Of a stretch of 64,000 nucleotides of DNA, positions 44,388-52,269 are shown piece by piece; the first letter of the stretch is position 1, and every line of letters begins with the position of its first letter. A model generated the notes under the pieces. That model saw nothing but the letters and a program-made list of their open reading frames with translations. It had not been told where the DNA came from and made no database searches. This stretch comes from Enterococcus pallens ATCC BAA-351. Its GTDB lineage: Bacteria; Bacillota; Bacilli; Lactobacillales; Enterococcaceae. The stretch is from the NCBI RefSeq assembly GCF_000407485.1, contig NZ_ASWD01000004.1:62001-126000 (forward strand), given 5' to 3'. A program made the translations under genes and the position numbers.

Positions 44388-44407
44388 TGTTTTTGACTCA
44401 AACAGGA
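44388..44407 (+). repeat. Right inverted repeat of the putative invertible segment (IRR)
   Basis: TGTTTTTGACTCAAACAGGA, the inverse of 42757-42776. The sequence from here to 45021 is AT-rich and holds no gene I can support. Confidence 0.8.
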
Positions 44408-45021
44408 ACTTTTAGATTAATTCAAAATAATCGATTAATTAGTTATTATCAAGCGGATAATCAAATTTAATTTTTCTATTTCCCATAAATCCTAGCCTCG
44501 CTAACTTTCATTTTCCGTCTTCTCTTCGACCAAACGTTACCCTTCTTTTCATCAAAATAGCGTAGCTATTCTAGAGCTTTCTTCTCCTTTTAATAACATT
44601 AGTTATACTTCTGATCTTTCTAATGAAAACTCGCCTGAAAGAAACCCGTTTTTCAAACTTTACTTTCAGAAATTTTCAGATTTGGTTAAAATAAATCATT
44701 TATTCATCGTGCTTTAATAAAACCATCGATTTACTCTCTAATCCATTTTTTCCCTTCGGCTTATAAATGCTTTATTGACAAGCTTTATATCTTCTCTATT
44801 GATTCTTTTCAGTTACGAAACCGTTTTTTTTATCAATACTCGACATAACATATGATAATCCGCTCACCTCTTCCTCTTTTCTACGTTTCCCTATACGCAA
44901 AAAGTCGCGATTTTGTCGTGAGATTTGCAAAATTTTCTGCTGTTATTCAACTTTTTAGCTCTATACAAGGCTTTTTCAGTAGTCTATAATCGGTGTCAAC
45001 AAAAGGAATTGGAGGGATTTC

Positions 45022-45410
45022 ATGAATACAGAGCTCATATACCAAGCAGTTGAACAACGATTACTAAGGGAGGCACATCTATATGAAGCTTGGCAGAACT
45101 TCTTAGGACAAAAACAAAATGGTCGCACCTATGACTTGGATGAAACGATTGCGTTAACGAAACAATCGTGCGATCTACATCGGTTAGTACTCCTTGATAC
45201 ACCATCTGAGAGAACTTTGCCAGAAGCTTGGTTGTTGGGATACAATGCCTTAAACCGTTTCTTAGTTTGTCCCAAAGCATTAGATACGTATTGTTCACAC
45301 CTGACTTTTATGCCAAACAAGTTTGTGCCGCCCTCCCCCTGTGTAAAAACAGCTTAGGTATTGAATTAGAGAACTACATACTGGTTGATGGGAGTGATTG
45401 TCATGCGTAA
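45022..45410 (+). pseudogene. Unknown gene with a one-base frameshift, upstream of the ComK-like gene
   Basis: The frame from ATG 45022 (GGAGGG upstream) gives MNTELIYQAVEQRLLREAHL and continues to LTF, then leaves the natural frame at a T4 run (45306-45309) and stops at 45357. If one T is added, the reading continues YAKQVCAALPLCKNSLGIEL and ends at TAA 45408-45410, overlapping the next ATG at 45403. That overlap supports the second frame as the original one. The reconstructed protein would be about 129 residues, mostly helical and rich in Cys near its end. I do not recognise its family. A TATAAT at about 44985 may be its promoter. Confidence 0.55.
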
Positions 45411-46116
45411 GAAGCGGATATTTGAGGGAAAAGTGTTAAGTGAAGAGTTGTCAGCAGATTGGGACTATTTTTTTGAAACAGCTGCCGTGTTCAATTATTT
45501 GAACATGGAAGAAATTACTTTAGTGTGCCCTGTTCCAGGTAAGAAAGACACTCTTGTTTTACAAGACAGACAAGCTTATATTGCCAATGAGGGGCCGTTG
45601 GAAATGATTGAGAAATTCTTTTCCACCCACCGGTTAATGGATTATCGGTTAATGCGGCGAACCTGCCAATCGTTAAAGGGCTTGCCTTCGCAAAAGGTCC
45701 CGATTGTGAACGCCCATTTTGTGTTGTTTCCGATTACTAAACCCGAGGAATCGATTTGGCTGAATCCATTAGCTGTTTTTCAACTATCGGAAAACAACGG
45801 GCTGTGTTCGGTTCAACTAACCAATGGCTTAACGCTGGAAATTCCCATGATCAAACAATCCTTTATCAGCTTAGCCTGTAAAGCGGTGTATTCATTGGCT
45901 ACTTATCGCCAGGATTATTCGTTGCGGTTATTGACGAACGGTCAGCCGCTAAACTATGTATCTCTTCCAGCCACTCCCTTTGGTCAGACATTAAGTAGAC
46001 AAGGTATGTTGCAGCAGTGGTTCCTAACCCCTGGAGAATTTGCCAATCGATACAAGCAAGAGGAGCATTTGCACTGGTATCGGGAACTGGAAGACTGCTC
46101 CGCATTAATTGTTTAG
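45403..46116 (+). CDS. ComK-like competence transcription factor
   Basis: From ATG 45403 the 237-residue protein has the ComK family core: MRRTCQSLKG near residue 85, KVPIVNAHFVLFPITKPEES with IWLNP, then SVQLTNGLTLEIPMIKQSFI and SLACKAVYSL. This aligns by eye with the B. subtilis ComK blocks KPPIMVDPSNQIFLFPT, CGWI and VTFSNGKTMELPIS. It would bind DNA and activate competence or related genes. ComK homologues occur in Enterococcus, but natural competence there is not established. The gene follows a frameshifted partner and ends in a strong terminator. Confidence 0.65.
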   Translation: MRKKRIFEGKVLSEELSADWDYFFETAAVFNYLNMEEITLVCPVPGKKDTLVLQDRQAYIANEGPLEMIEKFFSTHRLMDYRLMRRTCQSLKGLPSQKVPIVNAHFVLFPITKPEESIWLNPLAVFQLSENNGLCSVQLTNGLTLEIPMIKQSFISLACKAVYSLATYRQDYSLRLLTNGQPLNYVSLPATPFGQTLSRQGMLQQWFLTPGEFANRYKQEEHLHWYRELEDCSALIV

Positions 46117-46128
46117 CTAAATCTATTG

Positions 46129-46170
46129 AAGCTTTCCTGCGATTTTCGACAGCGCAGGAAAGCTTTTTTT
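46129..46170 (+). terminator. Terminator of the ComK-like gene
   Basis: AAGCTTTCCTGCG pairs with CGCAGGAAAGCTT over a short loop, followed by T7. Confidence 0.9.
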
Positions 46171-46321
46171 ATCTTTCTACATAGAAGAAGTTAATTGATG
46201 TGCTCTTTCTAATCTATTAGTAGCTGTTATTTATTTTGAGGGAATCACCTTCAACTGAAGGACTGTTTTCTGATTAATCCTTGATAGATAGGGCTTTACA
46301 GGACATTTCCAGCTAAAAACG

Positions 46322-46412
46322 CAATGTTCAATGGACCCCCTAGAATATTCAATAAGGTAAATTTCACTATGCGATTAAATCAAGGTTTTTCTGAAAACAC
46401 CATTGAACATTG
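46322..46412 (+). promoter_or_regulatory. Paired inverted repeats in the leader of the DUF1659/DUF2922 genes
   Basis: CAATGTTCAATGG at 46322-46334 is the exact inverse of CCATTGAACATTG at 46400-46412. The left arm is followed by ACCCCC and the right arm by TGGGGGGGTC. The sequence CAATGGACCCCC can therefore pair instead with GGGGGTC-ATTG further down. Two exclusive hairpins could form before the ribosome binding site at 46501. The other part of the gap 46171-46513 shows no gene. Confidence 0.45.
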
Positions 46413-46513
46413 TGGGGGGGTCATTGAAGATTGGCATTTTGTTCTTTAATTTCTTTGGTTTATTGTTTAGTCACCGGCCGGAACAAAAAATTATTCCACA
46501 GGAGGAACTATCA

Positions 46514-46723
46514 ATGATCCAACAACTAGGCACAAAATTACAAGTACAAATCGAACAAGAAGGCAAAGACAAACAAAAGAAAGTGAACTTTAGCAACATC
46601 GTCACTAACCCAGCAGAAGCCGACATTACTAAATTAGGTGAAGTCATGGCTGAATTAGCTGGAGATGGCAGCAGCTTAGACAGCGTGATCGTCACTAATC
46701 AAACTCGTGTTACTAAATACTAA
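46514..46723 (+). CDS. DUF1659-like small protein
   Basis: ATG at 46514 with GGAGGA seven bases upstream gives 69 residues: MIQQLGTKLQVQIEQEGKDK, then KKVNFSNIVTNPAEADITKLG and a C-terminal SVIVTNQTRVTKY. This looks like the small DUF1659 family that travels with DUF2922 genes in Firmicutes. Their function is unknown. The gene lies 14 bp before a DUF2922 gene with a strong ribosome binding site, so they are cotranslated. Confidence 0.65.
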   Translation: MIQQLGTKLQVQIEQEGKDKQKKVNFSNIVTNPAEADITKLGEVMAELAGDGSSLDSVIVTNQTRVTKY

Positions 46724-46737
46724 TCAAGGAGGAACCT

Positions 46738-46956
46738 ATGCCAGAAACAAAATTACTCGTCCGCTTCAAAACTGAAGCCGATAAAATCCAGACCTGGAGG
46801 TATAACGAACCAGATACGACCAAGACTCCAGCACAAATCAAAGCAAATTTAGAAGAACTAACCACTCTGAACCTATTCAAGAAAGACGGCATCCGCCAGT
46901 TTTTCTCAGTTGAAAGCGCAGAATTTGTCACTACTCTAGAAACACCAATCTTTTAA
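46738..46956 (+). CDS. DUF2922 family small protein
   Basis: The 72-residue protein reads MPETKLLVRFKTEADKIQTW, then a conserved YNEPDTTKTPAQIKANLEEL and FFSVESAEFVTTLETPIF. It fits DUF2922, a family of single beta/alpha domains with no known role, usually next to DUF1659. AGGAGG stands before the ATG. A GC-rich hairpin (CCCGCG...CGCGGG near 46973) separates it from the next gene. Confidence 0.75.
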   Translation: MPETKLLVRFKTEADKIQTWRYNEPDTTKTPAQIKANLEELTTLNLFKKDGIRQFFSVESAEFVTTLETPIF

Positions 46957-47011
46957 TTACTAAATTGCCCCGCGGCTAAAAAGTCGCGGGAGCTAAAGGA
47001 GGAAAACACCA

Positions 47012-47395
47012 ATGACTGAACAGCCTTTCACTCAATACCAGCTGTTTCATTTAAAACGTAATAAACTCGAAGAAAAAATCACTCATTACTACCAGGAAAC
47101 CCGTGATAGCTCTGTAACGATCCAACTATTGTTAGCCATGAAAGTTCGCCATATGTTAGGCGAGTCTGATTTTGAATTGTTCCTGCAGGACTTGGTAAAG
47201 CATCTATTCGCCAATAACAAAATCACTCGTGCATTGCGCCGTTACTTCTATTTCTTTAGAGAATATTTTAATGACAGAGAGTGGGAGATCCTGTCAGCTC
47301 GGTGTTTTCCACCTGAACATGTCATTACTGATTTGATGTCCGTCACTCCGTCAACTGTTGTCGCACCTGAATTTACTACACTAGAAAGTTCCTGA
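47012..47395 (+). CDS. Unknown helical protein in the DUF2922 cluster
   Basis: The 127-residue product (MTEQPFTQYQLFHLKRNKLE) is predicted to be mostly helical with many aromatic and basic residues (ITRALRRYFYFFREYFNDRE). AAAGGAGG precedes the ATG. I do not recognise its family. In Bacillus, DUF2922-like genes are found near the split sigma factor YvrI/RsoA, so a regulatory role is possible. No sigma-factor region 2 or 4 can be identified here. Confidence 0.6.
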   Translation: MTEQPFTQYQLFHLKRNKLEEKITHYYQETRDSSVTIQLLLAMKVRHMLGESDFELFLQDLVKHLFANNKITRALRRYFYFFREYFNDREWEILSARCFPPEHVITDLMSVTPSTVVAPEFTTLESS

Positions 47396-47422
47396 GAGAA
47401 CAAATAAAGGAGAGAAAAAAAC

Positions 47423-48142
47423 ATGTTAAAATTAGCAGCCGTATTTGAAAATGCCGCAGGAAAGAACCACAGCTGGAGCTTTAATGATCCAGATCCAAAC
47501 AAAAGCCCAGAGGCAATTAAAGAAGCCTTAGAAGCCATGACCACGATACACTTATTTGAAAAAGATGGTATCCGTCAATTTTGTAAAGTTGTTTCAGCGA
47601 AGTTTGTAGAAACCATTGAAACACCGCTTTTTGATTTATCGAAGCCAACACCAGAAGCTTATGTCGCTGATCCCAACAATATCTTTGCGGCACATATTAT
47701 TTCTGAAGAAGAAGCACCTCAAGTCTCTGAAATGCCGGAAACACCAGTAGTAGAAGTATCAAAACAGGAGGAAGTTGTAACAGAAGAAGTTGCAGTTAAG
47801 AAAGAAGAAATTGTACCAACAACAGTTAAAGCAGCTGTTCCAGCAACAGAAACAATGAACTCTATCGAAAAGAAACCGACGGTAGCCTCATCTTCTTTGA
47901 AAGCTCCTCTAGCAAATTCTGAATCGTTAGCAGCTGTTGTTGAGCAAGCCAAGAATAGTTCTGTTGTTCCAAGCTTAGCATCCCAGCAGTTAGAAGCTTT
48001 AACCGCTGATTCTGAGTCGTCGAAATCGGATAGCCTCGCGGTCAAAAAGCCTGTGAATTCGCGAAAAGCTCAAGTAGATCGAATTCGAGCCTATCACGAA
48101 GCCAACAAGAAGAAGAAAAAAAGCAAAAAGAAAAAACGCTAG
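47423..48142 (+). CDS. DUF2922 protein with long low-complexity, Lys-rich C-terminus
   Basis: The first 75 residues (MLKLAAVFENAAGKNHSWSF...FVETIETPLFD) are a DUF2922 domain related to the 46738 gene. Residues 75-215 are Ala/Glu/Val/Ser-rich and probably disordered. The last 25 residues are very basic, ending in KKKKKSKKKKR. This fusion is unusual because DUF2922 proteins are normally 70-80 residues. The basic tail could bind nucleic acid or the cell envelope. AAGGAGA stands before the ATG. The gene is directly followed by the target site of the group II intron. Confidence 0.7.
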   Translation: MLKLAAVFENAAGKNHSWSFNDPDPNKSPEAIKEALEAMTTIHLFEKDGIRQFCKVVSAKFVETIETPLFDLSKPTPEAYVADPNNIFAAHIISEEEAPQVSEMPETPVVEVSKQEEVVTEEVAVKKEEIVPTTVKAAVPATETMNSIEKKPTVASSSLKAPLANSESLAAVVEQAKNSSVVPSLASQQLEALTADSESSKSDSLAVKKPVNSRKAQVDRIRAYHEANKKKKKSKKKKR

Positions 48143-48190
48143 CTTGATTTCCCACCCTGTCCTTGTGGTACGTAAAGGGGGTGATGCCTG

Positions 48191-51019
48191 GTGCGAGACG
48201 TTCTAGTCAAAAGATAGCCTAATAAGTTATCAGGGAGACTAGCAGTTCACTCGTTGGCTTTGCCAAATCAAGAACTGAACTTTATTGATAAGATACTGGA
48301 ATGATGGAGTAACGCCCTGAAACGTATCCTCTAATATGCCCTAACCTTTTATCGTAACGTATACGGTAAAGGCAACCATAGCTGGGTAACATATGCATGA
48401 AAGTAAACCGAAACAATTTAGCTGTCGAAAGCCAAAAGAATTAATAAATCTAATGGAACTGGACGATTAATGTATGGAGTCAATAAAATATGGTGAGAAT
48501 GATGTAAACATCTGACGAACTTGCGAATGTACGCTTCGTAACACTCAAGGGTTAGAAATAGCTCTCGTGCTTAAAAGGCACTTTGCCAGAGGAATGAACA
48601 CATCAGGCAGTAAGTAATCTCCTCACATGATAACTGGTCGTGGAGCTGGCAACGGAGTATAGTGAGCACCTAAGTTTTATTAAAGATAGTCAATAAGGAA
48701 CGTCGGAAGCGGGTAACGTTCTTTCTCTTAACAGAAAAGATACGACGGTATAAGTTGAATAGAAAATTCTTGAATATAACTATTCTTAATATCCGATGAA
48801 AGTAGTGGCACGACCGTTGACAACTCTTGTAATGAGAGAATGAGGAACAGCCACAAGTGTTTAAGAAAATGAAAACAATTATTTTCATTCTATTTTATCA
48901 ATGTTCGAGTATGACAAAAAGTCCACTCAAATCATACATTGTACGAAAGAGGTGGAGATATTGAAAATTGAGGAAACGGCTCTAAAAGATAAAAAGCTAA
49001 GAAATAATGAATATTATGGCGTTCAAAGTATTTATGATGACTTATACCAACGAGGGTTTAAAAACCAAAAATTTCATTCTTTGATGAAATTGATCATGAG
49101 TAAGGAAAATCTTCTACTCGCTTATCGGAACATTAAAAGAAATAAAGGAAGCTTTACTCCTTCTTGTGACTTTAAAACAATCCGAGACATTGGAAATCTT
49201 AGTGAACCCCAATATCTTGAAAAGATGAAAAGAAAGCTGGAAAACTACAACCCCTCTGTGGTAAAAAGAAAAGAAATCCCCAAACCCAACGGGAAAATGC
49301 GACCGTTGGGTATTCCAAGTATTTGGGACAGATTAATACAGCAGAGTATACTTCAGGTGTTAGAACCTATTGCGGAAGCCCATTTCTCTGAGCGCAGTTA
49401 TGGTTTTAGACCGAATCGTAGCGCAGAAAATGCGATAGCAGAGTGTGCTACACAAGTCAACGTCGCTCAACGATTCTATGTCGTGGACATAGATATTAAA
49501 GGCTTTTTTGATGAGGTCAACCATTCAAAATTAATGAAACAACTATGGTCAATGGGAATACGTGATAAGTCGCTTTTAGTTATTATTAGGAAAATACTCA
49601 AAGCTCCATTAAAACTGGAAAATGGCGATATTATTCACCCTGACAAGGGCACTCCACAAGGCGGAATTCTATCACCTTTGCTTGCCAATATCAATTTAAA
49701 TGAGTTCGACAAATGGATTGAAAGTCAGTGGGATGAATTTCCAAGTCATAAAGTATATTCTAGAAAATCAAGTAAACTATCTGCATTGAACAACACGAAG
49801 CTTAAGCGGATGCATCTTGTGAGGTACGCGGATGATTTCAAGATATTCACCAATAATCGTTCAAGCGCTGAGAAAATTTTCCAATCCACTCAAAAATGGT
49901 TAAAAACGAGGTTAAGACTTTCAATCTCAGAAGAAAAATCAAAAATAACGAATCTCAAACGAAACTCTTCCGAGTTTCTCGGCTTTGAAATAAAGGCGGT
50001 TAAAAAAAGGCGGAAACATATTGCCCGTACTCGAATGAGCCAAAAAGCGATTGAGAAGACTTATCGAGAGCTGAATCAACAAATTAAAAAAATACAAAAA
50101 AGCCCTCAATCCTCAAAAACATTACAGGAAATCTACCGATACAATTCGATAGTAATTGGGAAACATAACTATTATAGGATAGCCACTCAAGTCTTTCGTT
50201 GTCTAAGAGATATGCAATACCCACTTGTTACCAAAATGTATAACAGATTCCCAAAAGCAACCAATAGCGATGGAAAAATCATTAACACCAATGGATTCAC
50301 AAGACATGGGAAATACTCAGGTAAAGACAAAGGGTTACGTCCTTATCTAAAGTCCAAAAATATTAACTATTTAATGAAATACCCGATAATCTCTATTTCA
50401 TGTGTGAAGACAAAAAAAGCCATGGCGAAAGAAAAAGTCGTAAATAAATATACTTCTGAGGGTAGAAACAAAATTCATAAAAGCCTTCAAAACGTATCAG
50501 AAGTCGAGTTGCGCTGGTTGAGAAATCATCCTATTAAGGGAGAACGTGGAACCGTGGAACTCAATGACAACAGAATTGCTTTATATATTTCCCAAAAGGG
50601 AAAATGTAGTGTTACAGGTAACCTACTTAAAGATAATGAGTGGCATTGTCATCACAAAGTTCTCTGGAGCAGAACACGGGACGATTCATATAATAATTTG
50701 ACGCTGGTTCTTAAAGAAGTACATCAGATCATTCATGCCAATCAGATTTTGACAATACAACGCCTAATAACAAAATTAAACTTAGACAAAACTCAGCTAG
50801 AAAAAGTCAATCAACTGAGAATTTTAGCAGAAAAAAAAGCTATTAAAATATAATAACTTTAAAAAATAATAATAATAATAACTCAATTTTAGAATGCTAA
50901 TAATGATTAACTTAAACATGGAACGCCGTATGAGGTGAAAGTCTCACGTACGGTGTGGAGCGGGGGAAAGCCCAAAAGATAATCCTCTAATGGACACTTA
51001 GTAGGCTACCTATCGCAAT
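48191..51019 (+). mobile_element. Group II intron with encoded maturase
   Basis: The intron begins GTGCGAG at 48191, the GUGYG-type start. EBS1 CAGGCA (48604-48609) is perfectly complementary to the last six exon bases TGCCTG (48185-48190). The base before EBS1 (T48603) pairs with A51020, the first base of the 3' exon. Domain V is at about 50921-50956 (CGCCGTATGAGG, GAAA loop, CTCACGTACGGTG), and domain VI follows to ...CTATCGCAAT at 51019. The element is 2829 bp and looks complete. It is inserted in the leader of a holin-like toxin gene. Confidence 0.88.
48961..50853 (+). CDS. Group II intron reverse transcriptase/maturase (LtrA-like, with HNH)
   Basis: The frame is open from 48901, but TTG at 48961 has GAGGTGG five bases upstream and is the better start, giving 630 residues. 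The RT domain has KPNGKMRPLGIPSIWDRLIQ, VVDIDIKGFFDEVNH, GTPQGGILSPLLANI and the active site LVRYADDFKIF near residue 290. The maturase X domain follows (EFLGFEIKAVKKRRKH). The C-terminus holds an HNH nuclease with CSVTGNLL, WHCHHKVLWS and NNLTLVLKEVHQIIHA. It splices and mobilises the surrounding intron RNA. Confidence 0.94.
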   Translation: MKIEETALKDKKLRNNEYYGVQSIYDDLYQRGFKNQKFHSLMKLIMSKENLLLAYRNIKRNKGSFTPSCDFKTIRDIGNLSEPQYLEKMKRKLENYNPSVVKRKEIPKPNGKMRPLGIPSIWDRLIQQSILQVLEPIAEAHFSERSYGFRPNRSAENAIAECATQVNVAQRFYVVDIDIKGFFDEVNHSKLMKQLWSMGIRDKSLLVIIRKILKAPLKLENGDIIHPDKGTPQGGILSPLLANINLNEFDKWIESQWDEFPSHKVYSRKSSKLSALNNTKLKRMHLVRYADDFKIFTNNRSSAEKIFQSTQKWLKTRLRLSISEEKSKITNLKRNSSEFLGFEIKAVKKRRKHIARTRMSQKAIEKTYRELNQQIKKIQKSPQSSKTLQEIYRYNSIVIGKHNYYRIATQVFRCLRDMQYPLVTKMYNRFPKATNSDGKIINTNGFTRHGKYSGKDKGLRPYLKSKNINYLMKYPIISISCVKTKKAMAKEKVVNKYTSEGRNKIHKSLQNVSEVELRWLRNHPIKGERGTVELNDNRIALYISQKGKCSVTGNLLKDNEWHCHHKVLWSRTRDDSYNNLTLVLKEVHQIIHANQILTIQRLITKLNLDKTQLEKVNQLRILAEKKAIKI

Positions 51020-51100
51020 ACTTAGCAGTGTTTATGGCGGTGGCTGAGCTCTAAGAAAGGAGTGATGCTTTATGTTCATCCTAGGAAAGGGACTTCCGCC

Positions 51101-51181
51101 ATGACTGTGTATCAGGCGTTGACATTGGCAATTGCCTTTGCGACCTTGATCATCACCATTGATCGACACCACAAGAAATAA
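51101..51181 (+). CDS. Putative holin-like toxin (Hol_Tox-type small hydrophobic peptide)
   Basis: A 26-residue peptide, MTVYQALTLAIAFATLIITI then DRHHKK, has one membrane helix and a short charged tail, as in the Hol_Tox family of type I toxins in lactic acid bacteria. AGGAAAGGG lies upstream. An in-frame ATG at 51065 would give a 38-residue form. Another ORF (MFILGKGLPP) ends in TGA overlapping this ATG, so translation may be coupled. The group II intron sits 81 bp upstream, in the leader. Antisense RNA cannot be assigned with certainty. Confidence 0.55.
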   Translation: MTVYQALTLAIAFATLIITIDRHHKK

Positions 51182-51519
51182 GCACTACTCACAGTCACCG
51201 TCTTAAACGGTGCTTCATTGAGGTGTTATGCGCGCAGCACCTCTGCTTTGAGTAGAAAGGGTCTACATAATCAAGGGTAGAATTTAGCGTTTTCTGCCAA
51301 TCTGTTGGTGAACTGCGACCTTTGATAATTGAATAAACCAGTGGTAATTTCTCGTATGTTTGATAAAGTTGCATCCTTGATGCATTCTGTCATTTCTTTT
51401 CTTATTGCAACCTCTTTTAATAAGGTCTTTTGTTTAGAACGAGGCTCCGTGACTTATCAAATACTGACGAATCATTCGACCAGGTACAAATTTTCATTGA
51501 CTACCTGTTTTTTGAATTA
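51182..51519. other. Gap without a supported gene
   Basis: The stretch starts with hairpins that could end the toxin mRNA (CTACTCA...TGAGTAG, and GAGGTG...CACCTC near 51220-51245). The remainder to the bacteriocin promoter region has no ORF with a ribosome binding site. A 63-residue frame at 51329 has none and is rejected. Confidence 0.5.
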
Positions 51520-51549
51520 ACTCAGGATAGGATAGTGTGATTTCAAGAT
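51520..51549 (+). promoter_or_regulatory. LytTR-type paired repeats before the decayed bacteriocin gene
   Basis: ACTCAGGAT (51520-51528), 12 bp, TTTCAAGAT (51541-51549). A TATATAT -10 follows about 35 bp downstream. Same geometry as the repeats before the intact bacteriocin gene and the thioredoxin gene. Confidence 0.65.
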
Positions 51550-51609
51550 TTTTTCAGCATACAAAGAACAATAGAGATTAATCTATATATGTACCAACTA
51601 TGAAAGGAA

Positions 51610-51758
51610 ATGATTGAAATGAAAAGTGTTATTAAAGGAACTTACTACGGAAATGGAATCCCATGTGGTAAAAATACTTGCTCTGTAAACTGGGGATAAG
51701 CTTGAACCGCTGGGGAAATTCTCTTGTTGATGGTTTGACAGGTATCCGTCAAAATTAA
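51610..51758 (+). pseudogene. Decayed class IIa (pediocin-like) bacteriocin gene
   Basis: The plus strand reads M-I-E-M-K-SVIKGTYYGNGIPCGKNTC, then SVNWG, TAA, A, TGA, TAG. After a one-base shift it gives NSLVDGLTGIRQN and TAA at 51758. YGNG-x-x-C-x4-C is the class IIa signature, and the rest resembles carnobacteriocin B2 (SVNWGQA...TAGINSFVSG). Lesions: about 33 bp of leader lost between two GAAATGAAA repeats that are still present in the intact paralogue, the GG cleavage site changed to KG, two stop codons, and one frameshift. It cannot yield a bacteriocin. Its immunity gene follows. Confidence 0.88.
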
Positions 51759-51788
51759 GCCTTTACTTCATATTTAGGAGGATAAAAA

Positions 51789-52109
51789 ATGAATCACAAA
51801 ATACTCTTTGATTTGATTGATAAATCATATAATGAAGATCTATCCAATCAACCCAAAAAATATAAAGAAGCTTTGCTAACATGCGCTAAAAAAATCATGG
51901 ATGGCGAAGAGGAGCTAACTGTTTGTACCTATTTATACAAAAGCTATCATGAGAATTATATGGTGCCGATGAGCCTTCCAAAGGAAAACAGAGTTCTATA
52001 TCAGTATATTTATGATAAGCTGAAAAAGTTAGATCAAAAACGATTACGTGATTTAAATATCGGGTATGGAATGATCGCTACACAATACACGTTTGGTTCA
52101 TTCAACTAA
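51789..52109 (+). CDS. Bacteriocin immunity protein (enterocin A immunity family), cognate to the pseudogene
   Basis: The 106-residue protein starts MNHKILFDLIDKSYNEDLSN behind AGGAGG. Its size, helical character and position 31 bp after a class IIa gene fit the EntA_immun family, whose members form cytoplasmic four-helix bundles that block the mannose-PTS receptor complex. The open frame is intact although the bacteriocin is dead, so protection against related bacteriocins may have been kept by selection. Confidence 0.7.
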   Translation: MNHKILFDLIDKSYNEDLSNQPKKYKEALLTCAKKIMDGEEELTVCTYLYKSYHENYMVPMSLPKENRVLYQYIYDKLKKLDQKRLRDLNIGYGMIATQYTFGSFN

Positions 52110-52146
52110 ACTTTTGAATCACACATTAATAGCGATAAAACAACGT

Positions 52147-52178
52147 AAAGCCAGCATGATTAAAGTGCTGACTTTTTT
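52147..52178 (+). terminator. Terminator of the plus-strand bacteriocin unit
   Basis: AAAGCCAGCA and TGCTGACTTT pair around a 9-nt loop, followed by TTT. Confidence 0.7.
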
Positions 52179-52239
52179 CGATGACTAGATTCTTGACTAA
52201 TCGCGTTGCGATTGTTCTATTCAAGTACCTTTTGACGAC

Positions 52240-52265
52240 AAAAGAACAGCCTAAGCTGTTCTTTT
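52240..52265 (-). terminator. Terminator of the minus-strand bacteriocin unit
   Basis: AAAAGAACAGC and GCTGTTCTTTT form a near-perfect stem; it lies just behind the immunity gene stop codon at 52270. Confidence 0.8.
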
Positions 52266-52269
52266 CAAC

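Noticed and set aside
51329-51520. A 63-residue plus-strand frame upstream of the dead bacteriocin
   Set aside because: No ribosome binding site and no leader motif; it runs into the operator repeats.
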